Below, piece after piece: positions 8,808-16,901 of a stretch of DNA of 64,000 bases. A program made the translations under genes and the position numbers. The notes beneath the pieces are model-generated. The model saw only the letters and a list, made by a program, of their open reading frames with translations, was not told where the DNA came from and did no database searches. Position 1 is the stretch's first letter, and each line of letters begins with the position of its first letter. Source of the stretch: an uncultured Oscillospiraceae bacterium (GTDB lineage: Bacteria; Bacillota; Clostridia; Oscillospirales; Acutalibacteraceae); the NCBI GenBank assembly GCA_902492455.1, contig CABULH010000017.1, positions 10,195 to 74,194 of the forward strand, given 5' to 3'.

Positions 8808-9500
8808 TTACAGAGGTTTGCCCAGCCAGCGGGCGACGGCCTTGTCCTGGACACCGGGGTTCAGCTCCCGCACCCGTTCCAGGATATCCTCCCGGGCTTG
8901 AGCCGGGTCCAGCGTTTGGGCCTCCTTTTCCGGTTTTTCCCCGAAAAAGCAGTAGGTGGTGCAGTAGGTGGTGACCGGCCAGCCGTAGGGCGCGCCGGAG
9001 AGGGAGGTTTTCCGCGCCTCCCCGCTGACGACCACAAACAGGTATTTTTGCAGAAAGCCCAGGGCGCTGTCAAAGGCGGACCGGTCCTCCCGGCTCACCT
9101 CCAGGGCGGCGCGCAGCTGCACCATATGGCAGTGGGGCGCTTCCCGGATGCGCTGATACAGGGTTTTCGCCAGGCGGGGAACCAGCCCGTCGGCGTAAAG
9201 CTCTTCCATGGACCGGCCCCGCCGCCGGACGGCGATAAAGCGGGGCAGCCATTCCCGGGTGATCCAGCCGCTTTTGCCCAAAAAGAATTGGCCGTAGGCG
9301 AATTCCGTCCGCTCGGTCACTGCCCGGATGCGCCAGACCCAGGGGTCGGTTTCCGGGTCGCCGGTATGATAACGGAGATGTTCCCCCATCCAGGGGGCGA
9401 GGCTGAAAACCCCTTCGTCATTGCCGCCGCCCATGGCGAAGCCCGCCGTCAGCAGGTCGGCGCAGAAATCCGCAAAGGTGCGGATGGGAAGCAGTTTCAT
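8808..9500 (-). CDS. AlkZ-related / winged-helix DNA-binding-type protein
   Basis: The 230-residue protein has the composition and local motifs of the AlkZ-related family in Firmicutes (FLGKSGWITREWLPRFIAVRR, then a winged-helix-like middle). AlkZ proteins are DNA glycosylases for interstrand crosslinks, but the QxQ motif of true AlkZ enzymes is not obvious, so activity is uncertain. It sits between cobT and the helical-repeat gene on the same strand with short gaps, consistent with one operon. Confidence 0.5.
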   Translation of the reverse strand: MKLLPIRTFADFCADLLTAGFAMGGGNDEGVFSLAPWMGEHLRYHTGDPETDPWVWRIRAVTERTEFAYGQFFLGKSGWITREWLPRFIAVRRRGRSMEELYADGLVPRLAKTLYQRIREAPHCHMVQLRAALEVSREDRSAFDSALGFLQKYLFVVVSGEARKTSLSGAPYGWPVTTYCTTYCFFGEKPEKEAQTLDPAQAREDILERVRELNPGVQDKAVARWLGKPL

Positions 9501-9515
9501 GGGATGTGGCTCCTT

Positions 9516-10544
9516 TCAGATTTCGTCGATGCCCACCACATCATAGTAGGCCGCCAGCGCCTGATCCAGCAGCAGGGCGCCCAGCGCCCCGCCGGTGCCT
9601 TCTCCCAGGCACATTCCCGCCGTAATCAGGGGGGAGAGGCCCAGGGCGTCCAGCAGCAGGCGGCCCGCCGGTTCGGCGGAGCAGTGGGAGGGCAGCATAT
9701 AGTTTCGGGAAAGGGGGACCAGCCGGGCGGCGCAGAGGGCCGCGGCCCCGGAGATCACCCCGTCCACAAAGGCGGCCAGCCCGTTGGCGGCGCAGCCGAT
9801 GTACAGCCCGCACAGGGCGGCGATATCCAGCCCTCCCACCTTGGCGATAACGTCCAGGGGATCGGCGGGATCGGGATGATTGCGGGCGATGGCCCGGCGG
9901 AGCACCTCGATTTTGTGGGCGGTGCGTTGAGGGGTTCCCGCCCCCTTGGCGGTAACCAGCTCCAGCGGCTGGTCCAGCAGCAGGGCGGCCACGGCGCTGC
10001 TGGTGGTGGTGTTGCCGATGCCCATTTCCCCGGTGATGAGGATCTGTATCCCCTCCCGGGCCGCTTCACAGGCGGCGGCGACGCCGGTTTCCACGGCGGC
10101 GCGGCATTCCGCCGCCGTCATGGCGGGACCGGCGGTGATATCCCCGGTGCCCCGGCGGACCACCCGGCGGAGCACCCCGGGTTCGTCGTAATCGGTGGCG
10201 ATACCCACGTCGATGACCTGGACCTGCGCGCCGCAGCCCCGGGCGAAGACATTGATGGTGCCTCCGCCCCGGGCGAAGTTCACCGCCTGATCCGCCGTGA
10301 TGTGGACGGGGGAGGGGGTCACCCCCTGGACGGCCACCCCGTTGTCGGCGCAGAAAACCACGGCGCGCTTGTGATCCGCCCGGGGCGTCGGGCTGCGCTG
10401 GACGCCCGCCAGGCGGATCACCAGGGTTTCCAGCCCGCCCAGGCTGCCGGGCAGCTTGGCGCGGCTGTCCCACCGGGCCTTGGCGGCTTTCATGGCGGCT
10501 TCCTCCGGGGAACGGACGGCCGCCGCTGCTTCTTCCAGAGTCAT
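9516..10544 (-). CDS. cobT: Nicotinate-nucleotide--dimethylbenzimidazole phosphoribosyltransferase CobT
   Basis: CobT transfers ribose phosphate from nicotinate mononucleotide to the lower-ligand base, making alpha-ribazole-5'-phosphate for CobS. The 342-residue protein shows the family landmarks in order: GSLG near residue 31, VVFCADNGV, TGEMGIGNTTTSSA, and the carboxy-terminal MCLGEGTGG with the catalytic Glu. The start at 10544 has AAGGAGAGGATTCC upstream; the longer frame to 10586 adds residues with no counterpart. It heads a minus-strand run ending with cobS. Confidence 0.92.
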   Translation of the reverse strand: MTLEEAAAAVRSPEEAAMKAAKARWDSRAKLPGSLGGLETLVIRLAGVQRSPTPRADHKRAVVFCADNGVAVQGVTPSPVHITADQAVNFARGGGTINVFARGCGAQVQVIDVGIATDYDEPGVLRRVVRRGTGDITAGPAMTAAECRAAVETGVAAACEAAREGIQILITGEMGIGNTTTSSAVAALLLDQPLELVTAKGAGTPQRTAHKIEVLRRAIARNHPDPADPLDVIAKVGGLDIAALCGLYIGCAANGLAAFVDGVISGAAALCAARLVPLSRNYMLPSHCSAEPAGRLLLDALGLSPLITAGMCLGEGTGGALGALLLDQALAAYYDVVGIDEI

Positions 10545-10674
10545 GGAATCCTCTCCTTGCGCGGATATGTGATATATGGGAAACACAGCCGGGATAACCC
10601 AATGGAAACAGGGACAAAAACCCGGATTGTTTTTTTGTCGAACCGATGCTATAATAACCTCACGGCGTATTCCA

Positions 10675-10783
10675 AAGCCATGCTTGGCAAGGCTTTGAAC
10701 AGCCTCCTGCGGCTTCGCCGCACTGGCATTCTTCCGGTGAGAGCGTCGTCAAGGTTTACTGGAGAAAATCAAAGATTTTCTCT
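10675..10783. repeat. Reverse copy of the GAAGAATGCC structured repeat
   Basis: This is the reverse complement of the 4.3-4.8 kb unit: TGCGGC-ttc-GCCGCA, then GGCATTCTTCC, and the hairpin GAGAAAATC-aaa-GATTTTCTC. The last arm ends five bases before the AAGGAGG of the next gene, so the hairpin may affect its expression. Confidence 0.8.
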
Positions 10784-10801
10784 TTGAAGGAGGTGCCGCT
10801 G

Positions 10802-11557
10802 ATGGGAATTACCGATGCCTTCGACCCACAGGGTGAGGAGATTATCCAGGCCAGAAATAACGTCCAGGCCGTTGAGGATTTTCCTCCCGTGGTTCTCTCG
10901 GTTTTTTCCGAAAAGTTTCTCCATTTGCTGCTGAAGAGGTATGAAGCCAGGGAAATCGCTTCCCTGTGTGCAGGCGGAAGGGCCCTGCCCGTTTACACGG
11001 TTGCCTACAAGGAGAAAACCTTCGCGTTTTTTCACACGGGAATGGGCGGCGCGGCCTGCGCTGCCTTGCTGGAAGAGATCATCGCTCTCGGCGGGAAAAA
11101 GATATTGTACTTCGGCTCCTGCGGTGTTTTGGACAAGACCGTCGCCCAGGGTGGTTTGCTGATTCCGACGGCTGCTTACCGGGACGAGGGGGTCAGCTAT
11201 CACTACGCCCCGCCGGGGGATTATCTGGAGGTGGAAACCGCCGCCGCTCTTTCCAGGATTTTCGATGAGCTGCGGCTCCCCTATCGGTTGACAAAAACCT
11301 GGACCACCGATGCTTTTTATCGGGAAACCCGGGGGAATCTGGAAAAGAGAAGGGCGGAGGGCTGCGCTGTGGTGGAGATGGAATGCGCATCCCTCATGGC
11401 AGTGGGCCGGTTTCGGAAAAAGAAGGTGTATCAGTTTTTATACGCCGCCGACTGTTTGGACGCGGAGCATTGGGATCCGCGCCTGCTGGGGAAGATGCCG
11501 GATGATTTTCGAGAAAAGCTGCTTTCGGCGGCGTTGGAAATCGCGGCGAGGCTGTAG
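10802..11557 (+). CDS. Nucleoside phosphorylase (uridine/purine type)
   Basis: The 251-residue protein is a PNP/UDP family phosphorylase, splitting a nucleoside with phosphate in salvage. Landmarks are the phosphate-loop region HTGMGGAACAALLEE, then LYFGSCGVL, the TTDAFYRE segment and VVEMECASLMAV, where the Met-Glu-Cys triplet positions the ribose. Base preference cannot be read safely. The start at ATG 10802 has AAGGAGG eight bases upstream; an in-frame TTG at 10784 would place that site inside the gene. It is convergent with the acetyltransferase. Confidence 0.85.
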   Translation: MGITDAFDPQGEEIIQARNNVQAVEDFPPVVLSVFSEKFLHLLLKRYEAREIASLCAGGRALPVYTVAYKEKTFAFFHTGMGGAACAALLEEIIALGGKKILYFGSCGVLDKTVAQGGLLIPTAAYRDEGVSYHYAPPGDYLEVETAAALSRIFDELRLPYRLTKTWTTDAFYRETRGNLEKRRAEGCAVVEMECASLMAVGRFRKKKVYQFLYAADCLDAEHWDPRLLGKMPDDFREKLLSAALEIAARL

Positions 11558-11570
11558 GAAGAGGAAAATT

Positions 11571-12167
11571 TCAGTTCAGCTCCCGGCGCATCACCAGGAA
11601 ATCGGTATACGCCGCCGTTTGGCGAAAGCCTTCCTTTTGGTACAGCCGCAGCGGACCGGGGGAATCCCATTCGAAGCGTTCGCTGTGCACCTCCGGGAAT
11701 CCCTCCACGGCGGTATACCCTTCGGCTTTTGCATCTGCCAGCGCCCGCCGCAGGAGGGCCGTGGCGACGCCCTTCCGGCGGTATTCCGGAGCGATTTCAA
11801 AGCAGATCACCGCTTTTTCCCGTTTTTCCGCCGGGGCATGGAAAAGGGACGCTCTGCCGCTACAATAGGGTTCAGCTGGAAAGCTCGCCTTGTCGTTGAC
11901 GTTGCACCAGCCGATAGACACGCTTTCGTCATAGGCCAGGTAGCCCCGCAGACGGCCGGCGGCGATCTGCTGCCGGGCGATTTCCCGGGAGACAGGTCCA
12001 GGATTGGCGCAGGCGAGAGAGTAGGCCGCCTCATATTCGGCTTTGCTCATTTGGAAAACCTGGCAGTAGCACCGATAGGGAGAAGCATCGGTGAAGGCCC
12101 TGTTTTCAAAAAAATCGAAGTAATCTTCGGACAGCTCCGGCGTCAGGGGTCGGATGGTGATGGTCAT
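11571..12167 (-). CDS. GNAT family N-acetyltransferase
   Basis: The 198-residue protein has a GNAT core: a strand AVICFEIAPEYRRKGVATALLRRALADA with the acetyl-CoA pyrophosphate loop (R-R-K-G-V-A), followed by GPLRLYQKEGF near the end, as in the FR47/Acetyltransf_1 groups. The acceptor is unknown. AGGAGGGTG lies a suitable distance before the ATG at 12167. Fourteen bases separate its stop from the convergent phosphorylase stop, and no clear terminator is visible there. Confidence 0.85.
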   Translation of the reverse strand: MTITIRPLTPELSEDYFDFFENRAFTDASPYRCYCQVFQMSKAEYEAAYSLACANPGPVSREIARQQIAAGRLRGYLAYDESVSIGWCNVNDKASFPAEPYCSGRASLFHAPAEKREKAVICFEIAPEYRRKGVATALLRRALADAKAEGYTAVEGFPEVHSERFEWDSPGPLRLYQKEGFRQTAAYTDFLVMRRELN

Positions 12168-12302
12168 ATTTTTACACCCTCCTATGGCTTCTTTTCCTCA
12201 TGATAGCACAGGGGAGGCCGGATGTCCACCGCTTTCCGGCAGGATCCGCGTTTGGCGGCGCCGGTTAAAAATACACAGGATCAGCGAAAGGATGGAGCGC
12301 AG

Positions 12303-13199
12303 ATGGGAGAAAACGGAACGTTCCGCACCAGCTTCAGCGGCTTTCACAAGGGGGACGTGCTGAACTACATAGACGCTTTGCAGGCCCGCCAGGCTCAGGA
12401 GACGGCGCAGCTGCAGGAGGAAGCGCAGCATGCCCGGGAGCAGGCCGGTCAGCTGCAGGCACAGCTGGAGGAATCCGCCCGGCTGGCCGAGGAGGCGCAG
12501 GCCGCCCGGTTGGCGCTGGAGGAGGAGAACACCCGGCTGCGGCAGCAGGCGGACGAGCAGGCCCGGGAGGAGCAGTCCCTGCGGCTGCGGGCCGCGGCGG
12601 CGGAGGATTATCAGCGGGAGATCCGGCGACTGAACGAGCGGCTGCGGGAGCAGGAGCAGAGGGCGGAAGCGGAGCTGCAGCAGCGGGTGGCCGTCTGCCG
12701 GGAGGAAGAAGCGCAGCGGCTGCGGGAGGCCCGGGAACGGGCGGACAAGCTGCAGCGGGAACTGGAAGAGCTGCGGCAGGCCACGGCTGCCAGCCGGGGC
12801 GGCCGGGAAAAGCTGGAAGCCGCCCTGAAGGAGAGCGAGGACCGCTGCCAGCATCTGCGGGCCGCGGTGGCGAAATACGAGGATCTGGTGGGAGATGTGG
12901 GGGGCTTCATCATGGAGATACGGGCCATGGGACAGCACTTCCTGGAGACCACCTACAAGCGCAGCGAGCAGGGGCTGGAAGCCCTGGACGACGCGGTTTC
13001 CGCTCTGGAGCGGCAGCTGGCCGACAACCGGGCGGAGGTGGAGCAGGCCCGGCAGGATCTGCTGGACAGCAGCACCGCCGCCGGGCTGAAGCTGGAGGAG
13101 CTGATGCAGGGGCTGGAGGAATCCGCCGCCAAGGCTCCCGCCGTCATTGAGAAGGACGCCGGGGAAGCCGCCGGCCGGGACAGCCAATTTTTTCGCTGA
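12303..13199 (+). CDS. DivIVA-domain coiled-coil protein
   Basis: The 298-residue protein opens with GFHKGDVLNYIDALQ, the signature of the short DivIVA/GpsB amino-terminal domain that binds membranes or division partners. Residues from about 35 to 200 are a long Glu/Gln/Arg/Ala-rich coiled coil, and the rest is also helical. A role at the division or growth zone is likely by family, not shown by the sequence. The start has AAAGGATGGAGCGCAG upstream. It is followed by an unrelated fumarate hydratase gene behind its own candidate promoter. Confidence 0.75.
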   Translation: MGENGTFRTSFSGFHKGDVLNYIDALQARQAQETAQLQEEAQHAREQAGQLQAQLEESARLAEEAQAARLALEEENTRLRQQADEQAREEQSLRLRAAAAEDYQREIRRLNERLREQEQRAEAELQQRVAVCREEEAQRLREARERADKLQRELEELRQATAASRGGREKLEAALKESEDRCQHLRAAVAKYEDLVGDVGGFIMEIRAMGQHFLETTYKRSEQGLEALDDAVSALERQLADNRAEVEQARQDLLDSSTAAGLKLEELMQGLEESAAKAPAVIEKDAGEAAGRDSQFFR

Positions 13200-13354
13200 G
13201 CCGCCGGCAGGCGGCGACGCGGACAGCGCGGCCCGCCGTCCGTCTCCCAGAAAGGGAGGCCGGTGGATGGAGCTGCTGCAAAAAATTTTATCCGGTCTGA
13301 CATGAAACGGTTATGTTTTAGGAAAAATCGGACTATACTACAAGGGATGATGGT

Positions 13355-13888
13355 ATGAAGACCTACACGCTGCGCGCAGAGGAGCTGCGGGCCGCCGCGC
13401 CCGCGCTGCGGGCGCGGGACAAGGTGCTGCTGTCGGGGGTGATCTACACCGCCCGGGACGCAGCCCACAAGCGGCTGAAGGCGTTGATGGACGAGGGGAA
13501 GCCGCTGCCCTTTCCCCTGCAGGACGCGGTGATCTATTATTCCGGCGCCACCCCCGCGCCGGAGGGACTGCCCATCGGCGCCTGCGGCCCCACCACATCG
13601 GGGCGGATGGATATTTACACGCCCCGCTTGCACGACGCGGGTTTATGTGCTACTATAGGAAAAGGCGAGCGCTCGCCGGAGGTGGTTGAGGCCATCCGGC
13701 GGTGCGGCGGCGTGTATCTCTGCGCTCTGGGCGGCGCGGGGGCGCTGGCCGCCAAAAGCGTGGCGTCCTGCAAGGTGATTGCGTTTGAGGATCTGGGCTG
13801 CGAGGCGGTGAAACGGATGGAAGTCCGGGATTTCCCGCTGATCGTGGGGATCGATTGTCACGGCGGAAATCTGTTCGCAGGCGGCTGA
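13355..13888 (+). CDS. Fumarate hydratase class I, beta (C-terminal) subunit
   Basis: The 177-residue protein matches the beta subunit of two-part [4Fe-4S] fumarases and related tartrate dehydratases: LSGVIYTARDAAHKR, ACGPTTSGRMD near residue 80, the KGERS loop, and the late EDLGCEAVKRMEVRDFP. The partner alpha subunit, which holds the iron-sulfur Cys residues, is normally adjacent but is absent from this window, so the gene is separated or orphaned. A possible -10 (TATACT) lies about 20 bases before the ATG; the ribosome site (AAGGGATGATGG) is weak. Confidence 0.88.
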   Translation: MKTYTLRAEELRAAAPALRARDKVLLSGVIYTARDAAHKRLKALMDEGKPLPFPLQDAVIYYSGATPAPEGLPIGACGPTTSGRMDIYTPRLHDAGLCATIGKGERSPEVVEAIRRCGGVYLCALGGAGALAAKSVASCKVIAFEDLGCEAVKRMEVRDFPLIVGIDCHGGNLFAGG

Positions 13889-13923
13889 TTCGCCGGATAT
13901 CAATATAAAAGGAGTGCATCCCA

Positions 13924-14145
13924 TTGGCGGAACTGAAGTATGAAATTGTAAAAGAGTGCGGCGTGCTGTCCCAATCCCCCTCCGGCTGGACCAAGGAGCT
14001 GAATCTGGTGAGCTGGAACGACCGGGATCCCAAATACGACATCCGGGAGTGGGCGCCGGAGCATACCAAGATGGGGAAGGGCGTCACCATGTCCGCCGAC
14101 GAGATCATTCTGCTGCGCGACCTGCTCAACGAGATCGATCTGTAA
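13924..14145 (+). CDS. YdbC/PC4-like single-stranded nucleic-acid-binding protein
   Basis: The 73-residue protein resembles the YdbC family of PC4-like domains: KYEIVKECGVLSQSPSGWTKELNLVSWN, then DIREWAPEHTKMGKGVTMSADEIILL. Family members bind single-stranded DNA as dimers and have been linked to transcription. It starts with TTG, supported by AAAGGAGTGCATCCCA. A terminator follows at 14157. Confidence 0.8.
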   Translation: MAELKYEIVKECGVLSQSPSGWTKELNLVSWNDRDPKYDIREWAPEHTKMGKGVTMSADEIILLRDLLNEIDL

Positions 14146-14156
14146 GCTGCTTATTC

Positions 14157-14185
14157 CAGCGCCGTCCTTGTGCGGCGCTGTTTTT
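14157..14185 (+). terminator. Rho-independent terminator after the YdbC-like gene
   Basis: CAGCGCCG and GCGGCGCTG form the stem with a short loop, followed by five T. It separates the YdbC-like gene from uppP. Confidence 0.85.
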
Positions 14186-14199
14186 CTGCGGAGGGAAAC

Positions 14200-15048
14200 A
14201 TGAATATTCTGGAAATTCTCAAGTCGATTCTCCAGGGCATTGTCCAGGGCATCACCGAATGGCTGCCGATCAGCAGCACCGGTCATATGCTGCTGCTGGA
14301 TCAATTCCTGCACATGACGGTATCGGATGATCCGGTGCGCAATCAGGCCTTTTTCGATTTGTTCAAGGTGGTGATCCAGTTCGGCTCCATCCTGGCGGTG
14401 ATTGTGCTGTATTTTCACAAGCTGAATCCCTTCTCCGGGAAGAAATCCCCCCTGGAGCGGAAGGACACCTGGAAGCTGTGGGGCAAGGTGCTCATCGCCA
14501 GCATCCCGGCGGGGGTCATCGGCATCGCCTTTGACGATCTCATCGACGGCGTGCTGTCCTCCCCCTATGTCATCGCCGCTACCTTGATTATTTACGGCCT
14601 GCTTTTCATTGTGCTGGAAAGCCTGCACCGCAAGCCCAAGGTCAACAGCTTCGGCGAGCTGAACATCCCCACGGTGCTGCTCATCGGCGTCTGCCAGATG
14701 CTGGCGCTGATCCCCGGCACCTCCCGCTCCGGCGCCACCATCTTGGGCGCGGTGGCCCTGGGCTGTTCCCGCTATGTGGCGGCGGAGTTCTCCTTCTTCA
14801 TGGCGATTCCCGCCATGGTGGGGGGCAGCGGCATCAAGATGCTGAAGTTCGCGATGGATTACGGCCTGGGCTTCTCCGGCCTGGAGCTGGCGGTGCTGCT
14901 CACCGGTACCGTTGTGGCCTTCCTGGTTTCCCTGCTGGTGATTAAGTTCCTGATGAGCTTCATCAAAAAGCACGATTTCAAGCCCTTCGGCTATTACCGC
15001 ATTGCGCTGGGCCTGCTGGTGATCCTCTATTTTGCGGTGTTCCAGTAA
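14200..15048 (+). CDS. uppP: Undecaprenyl-diphosphatase UppP
   Basis: UppP is an integral membrane enzyme that recycles the undecaprenyl lipid carrier for peptidoglycan and confers bacitracin tolerance. The 282-residue protein shows both family signatures: QGITEWLPISSTGH with the catalytic Glu near residue 21, and LIPGTSRSGATI with the Ser/Arg motif near residue 170. Several hydrophobic segments follow. GGAGGG precedes the ATG. A decayed duplicate of its 3' end lies at 16.66-16.84 kb, on the far side of the toxin islet. Confidence 0.93.
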   Translation: MNILEILKSILQGIVQGITEWLPISSTGHMLLLDQFLHMTVSDDPVRNQAFFDLFKVVIQFGSILAVIVLYFHKLNPFSGKKSPLERKDTWKLWGKVLIASIPAGVIGIAFDDLIDGVLSSPYVIAATLIIYGLLFIVLESLHRKPKVNSFGELNIPTVLLIGVCQMLALIPGTSRSGATILGAVALGCSRYVAAEFSFFMAIPAMVGGSGIKMLKFAMDYGLGFSGLELAVLLTGTVVAFLVSLLVIKFLMSFIKKHDFKPFGYYRIALGLLVILYFAVFQ

Positions 15049-15058
15049 GAAGATTAAG

Positions 15059-15105
15059 AAGCAAACAACCCGTGCCGCGGATGTCCGCGGTACGGGTTTG
15101 CTTTT
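15059..15105 (+). terminator. uppP terminator
   Basis: A long stem pairs AAGCAAAC..CCCGTGCCGCGG with CCGCGGTACGGG.TTTGCTT and ends in a run of T. A sequence-variant copy of the same hairpin lies at 16848-16890, with paired changes in the stem. Confidence 0.9.
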
Positions 15106-15132
15106 TCAAACGGATGGAGCGGGGATTCTCAC

Positions 15133-15399
15133 TCATTCGTGGGAAGGCGAATCGTCGAACTGCGCTTTGATGGCTTCGTTTATCCGCGCGTCCATACCAT
15201 CGGGCAACAGAAGAAGGTCCTCCTCCTTGATGGATATTTCAGCGATATCGTCTTTCTCTCCATACTGAGGGAAGTTTACGAGAACATATCCCTTCACGCT
15301 GGGTTCTATACAGATCCACCCCTGCATTCCTTTATGTACGCCAAACTTTGCGTAGCTTTCCTTTTCCACAATGACCTCAACGCATTCCATCATTTTCAT
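15133..15399 (-). CDS. Putative immunity protein (SH3-like, DUF4926-type), copy 1
   Basis: The 88-residue protein (MKMMECVEVIVEKESY...) contains a small beta-barrel-like segment (GMQGWICIEPSVKGYVLVNFPQYGE) resembling small immunity-type families such as DUF4926. It starts one base after the toxin stop, and its GGAGGT site lies inside the last toxin codons, so the two are translationally coupled. A second copy of the gene lies on the other side of the toxin. The immunity role is inferred from this pairing. Confidence 0.65.
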   Translation of the reverse strand: MKMMECVEVIVEKESYAKFGVHKGMQGWICIEPSVKGYVLVNFPQYGEKDDIAEISIKEEDLLLLPDGMDARINEAIKAQFDDSPSHE

Positions 15400-15400
15400 A

Positions 15401-15958
15401 TTATTTACCTCCATACGGTGTAGTTAATTGAATTTGTCCGTTGGGATAGACCATCCAGCCTGTAATAAAAGATACCATGCCGGCTCTGTCTTTTCGAGGG
15501 ATTTCTACCCGTATACTGAGGCGTTGGCCATCTTTATTGAGAAATCCTAAAGTATAATCTCCGGATATATATTTCTCCAAGCCTTGCTTTTCAATTTCAC
15601 TTTTCAGCCAATTTGAGTCCTCAACAGAATACCCCCAGCTTTCAAACGCTTTATTCTTGCCATGCTTATAAACATTGTCAGGATCAAATAAGTAAGGGTT
15701 AAATTTCGAATAAGGACAGTTGGATGAGCTTTGAGTGAATACATCATTGTAAGGGACTGCTTCTAAAATGCAATGGCAAAAGGGATGGTGCGGCCATTGG
15801 GGAGTCTTTTCTTTCGAGAACCAACATTCATCCAGTTTGAGGCATTCTGCGCAATGACTATCGCTCAAATTCCTGTGTATCCACTTGTTCCATTTTGGTG
15901 GGGTCGGCGGCCGCTCACCCCATATCGCTGCTTTGAAGACTTCCGATAAATAGTCCAA
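15401..15958 (-). CDS. Phage-type (MuF-like) toxin tip with DUF6883-like end
   Basis: The 185-residue protein has a Cys-rich amino half (CAECLKLDECWF, then HHPFCHCILE), the kind of metal-binding segment that ends many phage minor head (MuF) proteins, followed by a domain with GKNKAFESWGYS, an IPRKDR stretch and the end GWMVYPNGQIQLTTPYGGK. The latter resembles DUF6883-type domains found as tips of phage-borne polymorphic toxins. The large head domain is missing, so this is a displaced tip. It appears to start with TTG at 15958 after GAAAGGAGAATCGGG. The activity is unknown. Confidence 0.6.
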   Translation of the reverse strand: MDYLSEVFKAAIWGERPPTPPKWNKWIHRNLSDSHCAECLKLDECWFSKEKTPQWPHHPFCHCILEAVPYNDVFTQSSSNCPYSKFNPYLFDPDNVYKHGKNKAFESWGYSVEDSNWLKSEIEKQGLEKYISGDYTLGFLNKDGQRLSIRVEIPRKDRAGMVSFITGWMVYPNGQIQLTTPYGGK

Positions 15959-16055
15959 CCCGATTCTCCTTTCGTATGATCTTCTTCTCTTGGCGAAAAT
16001 ACAGTTCGATTTCTTTCTATAAAGGTCTCGGAGAGGGGAAAGAGGGGATTCTCAC

Positions 16056-16571
16056 TTATTCGCGGGAAGGCGAATCGTTGAACTGCGCTTTGATGGCTTC
16101 GTTTATCCGCGCGTCCATACCATCGATTGACAAGAGGAAACAGGCCGGATGGGGCGAAAAAGGGCGGCTGACTGCGTTCTCGTTCTCGGCTTGCGCCAGC
16201 AAGCCGTCGAACTGCGGCCTTGCCGGCCACCCTTTTTCATCTCCCTTCCGGTCCCTTGAGAGTTTACCGGAAGCCAACCGTGTTCCCGCCAAGGCGGACG
16301 ACGAGATAACGCAGTCGGGGGCACGGTTGGCCCCGGTAAACCCTGTTTCCCTTTGTCAATCGATGGTACCCTCAGGCAACAGAAGAAGGTCCTCTTCCTT
16401 GATGGATATTTCGGCGATATCGTCTTTTTCTCCATACTGAGGGAAGTTTACGAGAACATATCCCTTCACGCTGGGTTCTATACAAATCCACCCCTGCATT
16501 CCTTTATGTACGCCATCCTTTGCGTATTTTTCTTTTTCCACAATTACTTCTACGCAATCCATTTCTTTCAT
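16056..16571 (-). pseudogene. Immunity gene copy 2, interrupted by a MITE-like element
   Basis: The first 68 codons (start at 16571, with GGAGGTCAGTAAG upstream) closely match copy 1, but the frame then runs into an inserted element and stops at 16356, giving a 71-residue product. The missing 3' end resumes at about 16117-16056 and ends at the same place as copy 1. It is upstream of the toxin on the same strand, so the toxin is flanked by two immunity copies. The truncated protein lacks only the last helical part and might still act. Confidence 0.75.
16118..16369. mobile_element. MITE-like element with terminal inverted repeats
   Basis: The ends CATCGATTGACAAGAGGAAA and the complement of CTTTGTCAATCGATG match with few differences over about 24 bases. 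Inside lies a second inverted repeat (GTTTACCGG..CCAACCGTG against CACGGTTGG..CCGGTAAAC). The element is about 250 bp, carries no gene, and splits the second immunity copy. The boundaries were set by comparison with copy 1. Confidence 0.7.
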
Positions 16572-16654
16572 CTTACTGACCTCCATACGGTGCAATGCAG
16601 ATAAGAACATTTGTTCTATATTATACACTGTATTCCAAATTTTGTCAAGGCTAT

Positions 16655-16838
16655 TCCGGCTTCTGCATCGGGCAAGCGCGTCATAGTGGGGGAGGGGACA
16701 TCAAGGTGCTGAAATTTAGGCTGGATTGCAGTCTGGGCTTCTCCGGGTTAGCTGCCGGCGGTGCTGCTCACCGGCACCATTGTGGCTTTCCTGGTTTCCC
16801 TGCTGGTGATCCTCTATTTTGTGGTGTTCCAGTAAGAA
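16655..16838 (+). pseudogene. Decayed 3' fragment of uppP
   Basis: From about 16699 the bases follow uppP 14830-15055 (CTGGGCTTCTCCGG..GGTGCTGCTCACCGG), with frameshifts and a deletion between two CTGCTGGTGAT copies, and end in the same GTGTTCCAGTAAGAAGAT. A variant of the uppP terminator follows. It is a duplication scar, not a gene. Confidence 0.8.
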
Positions 16839-16847
16839 GATAAGAAG

Positions 16848-16890
16848 CAAACAGCCCGTGTCACGGATGTCCGCGACACGGGCTGTTGCT
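16848..16890. terminator. Variant copy of the uppP terminator
   Basis: GCAACAGCCCGTGTCGCGG-type arms pair around ATGTCC. Compared with 15059-15105 the stem differs at several bases, with most partners changed to match, so the hairpin is conserved. It now serves the convergent acetyltransferase gene as well. Confidence 0.7.
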
Positions 16891-16901
16891 ATATAGAATA
16901 G

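Noticed and set aside
8214..10787. An 857-codon plus-strand open frame opposite cobT and its neighbours
   Set aside because: It is the shadow of GC-rich minus-strand genes; it is Gly/Pro/His-rich, lacks a ribosome site and any domain, and covers three well-supported genes.
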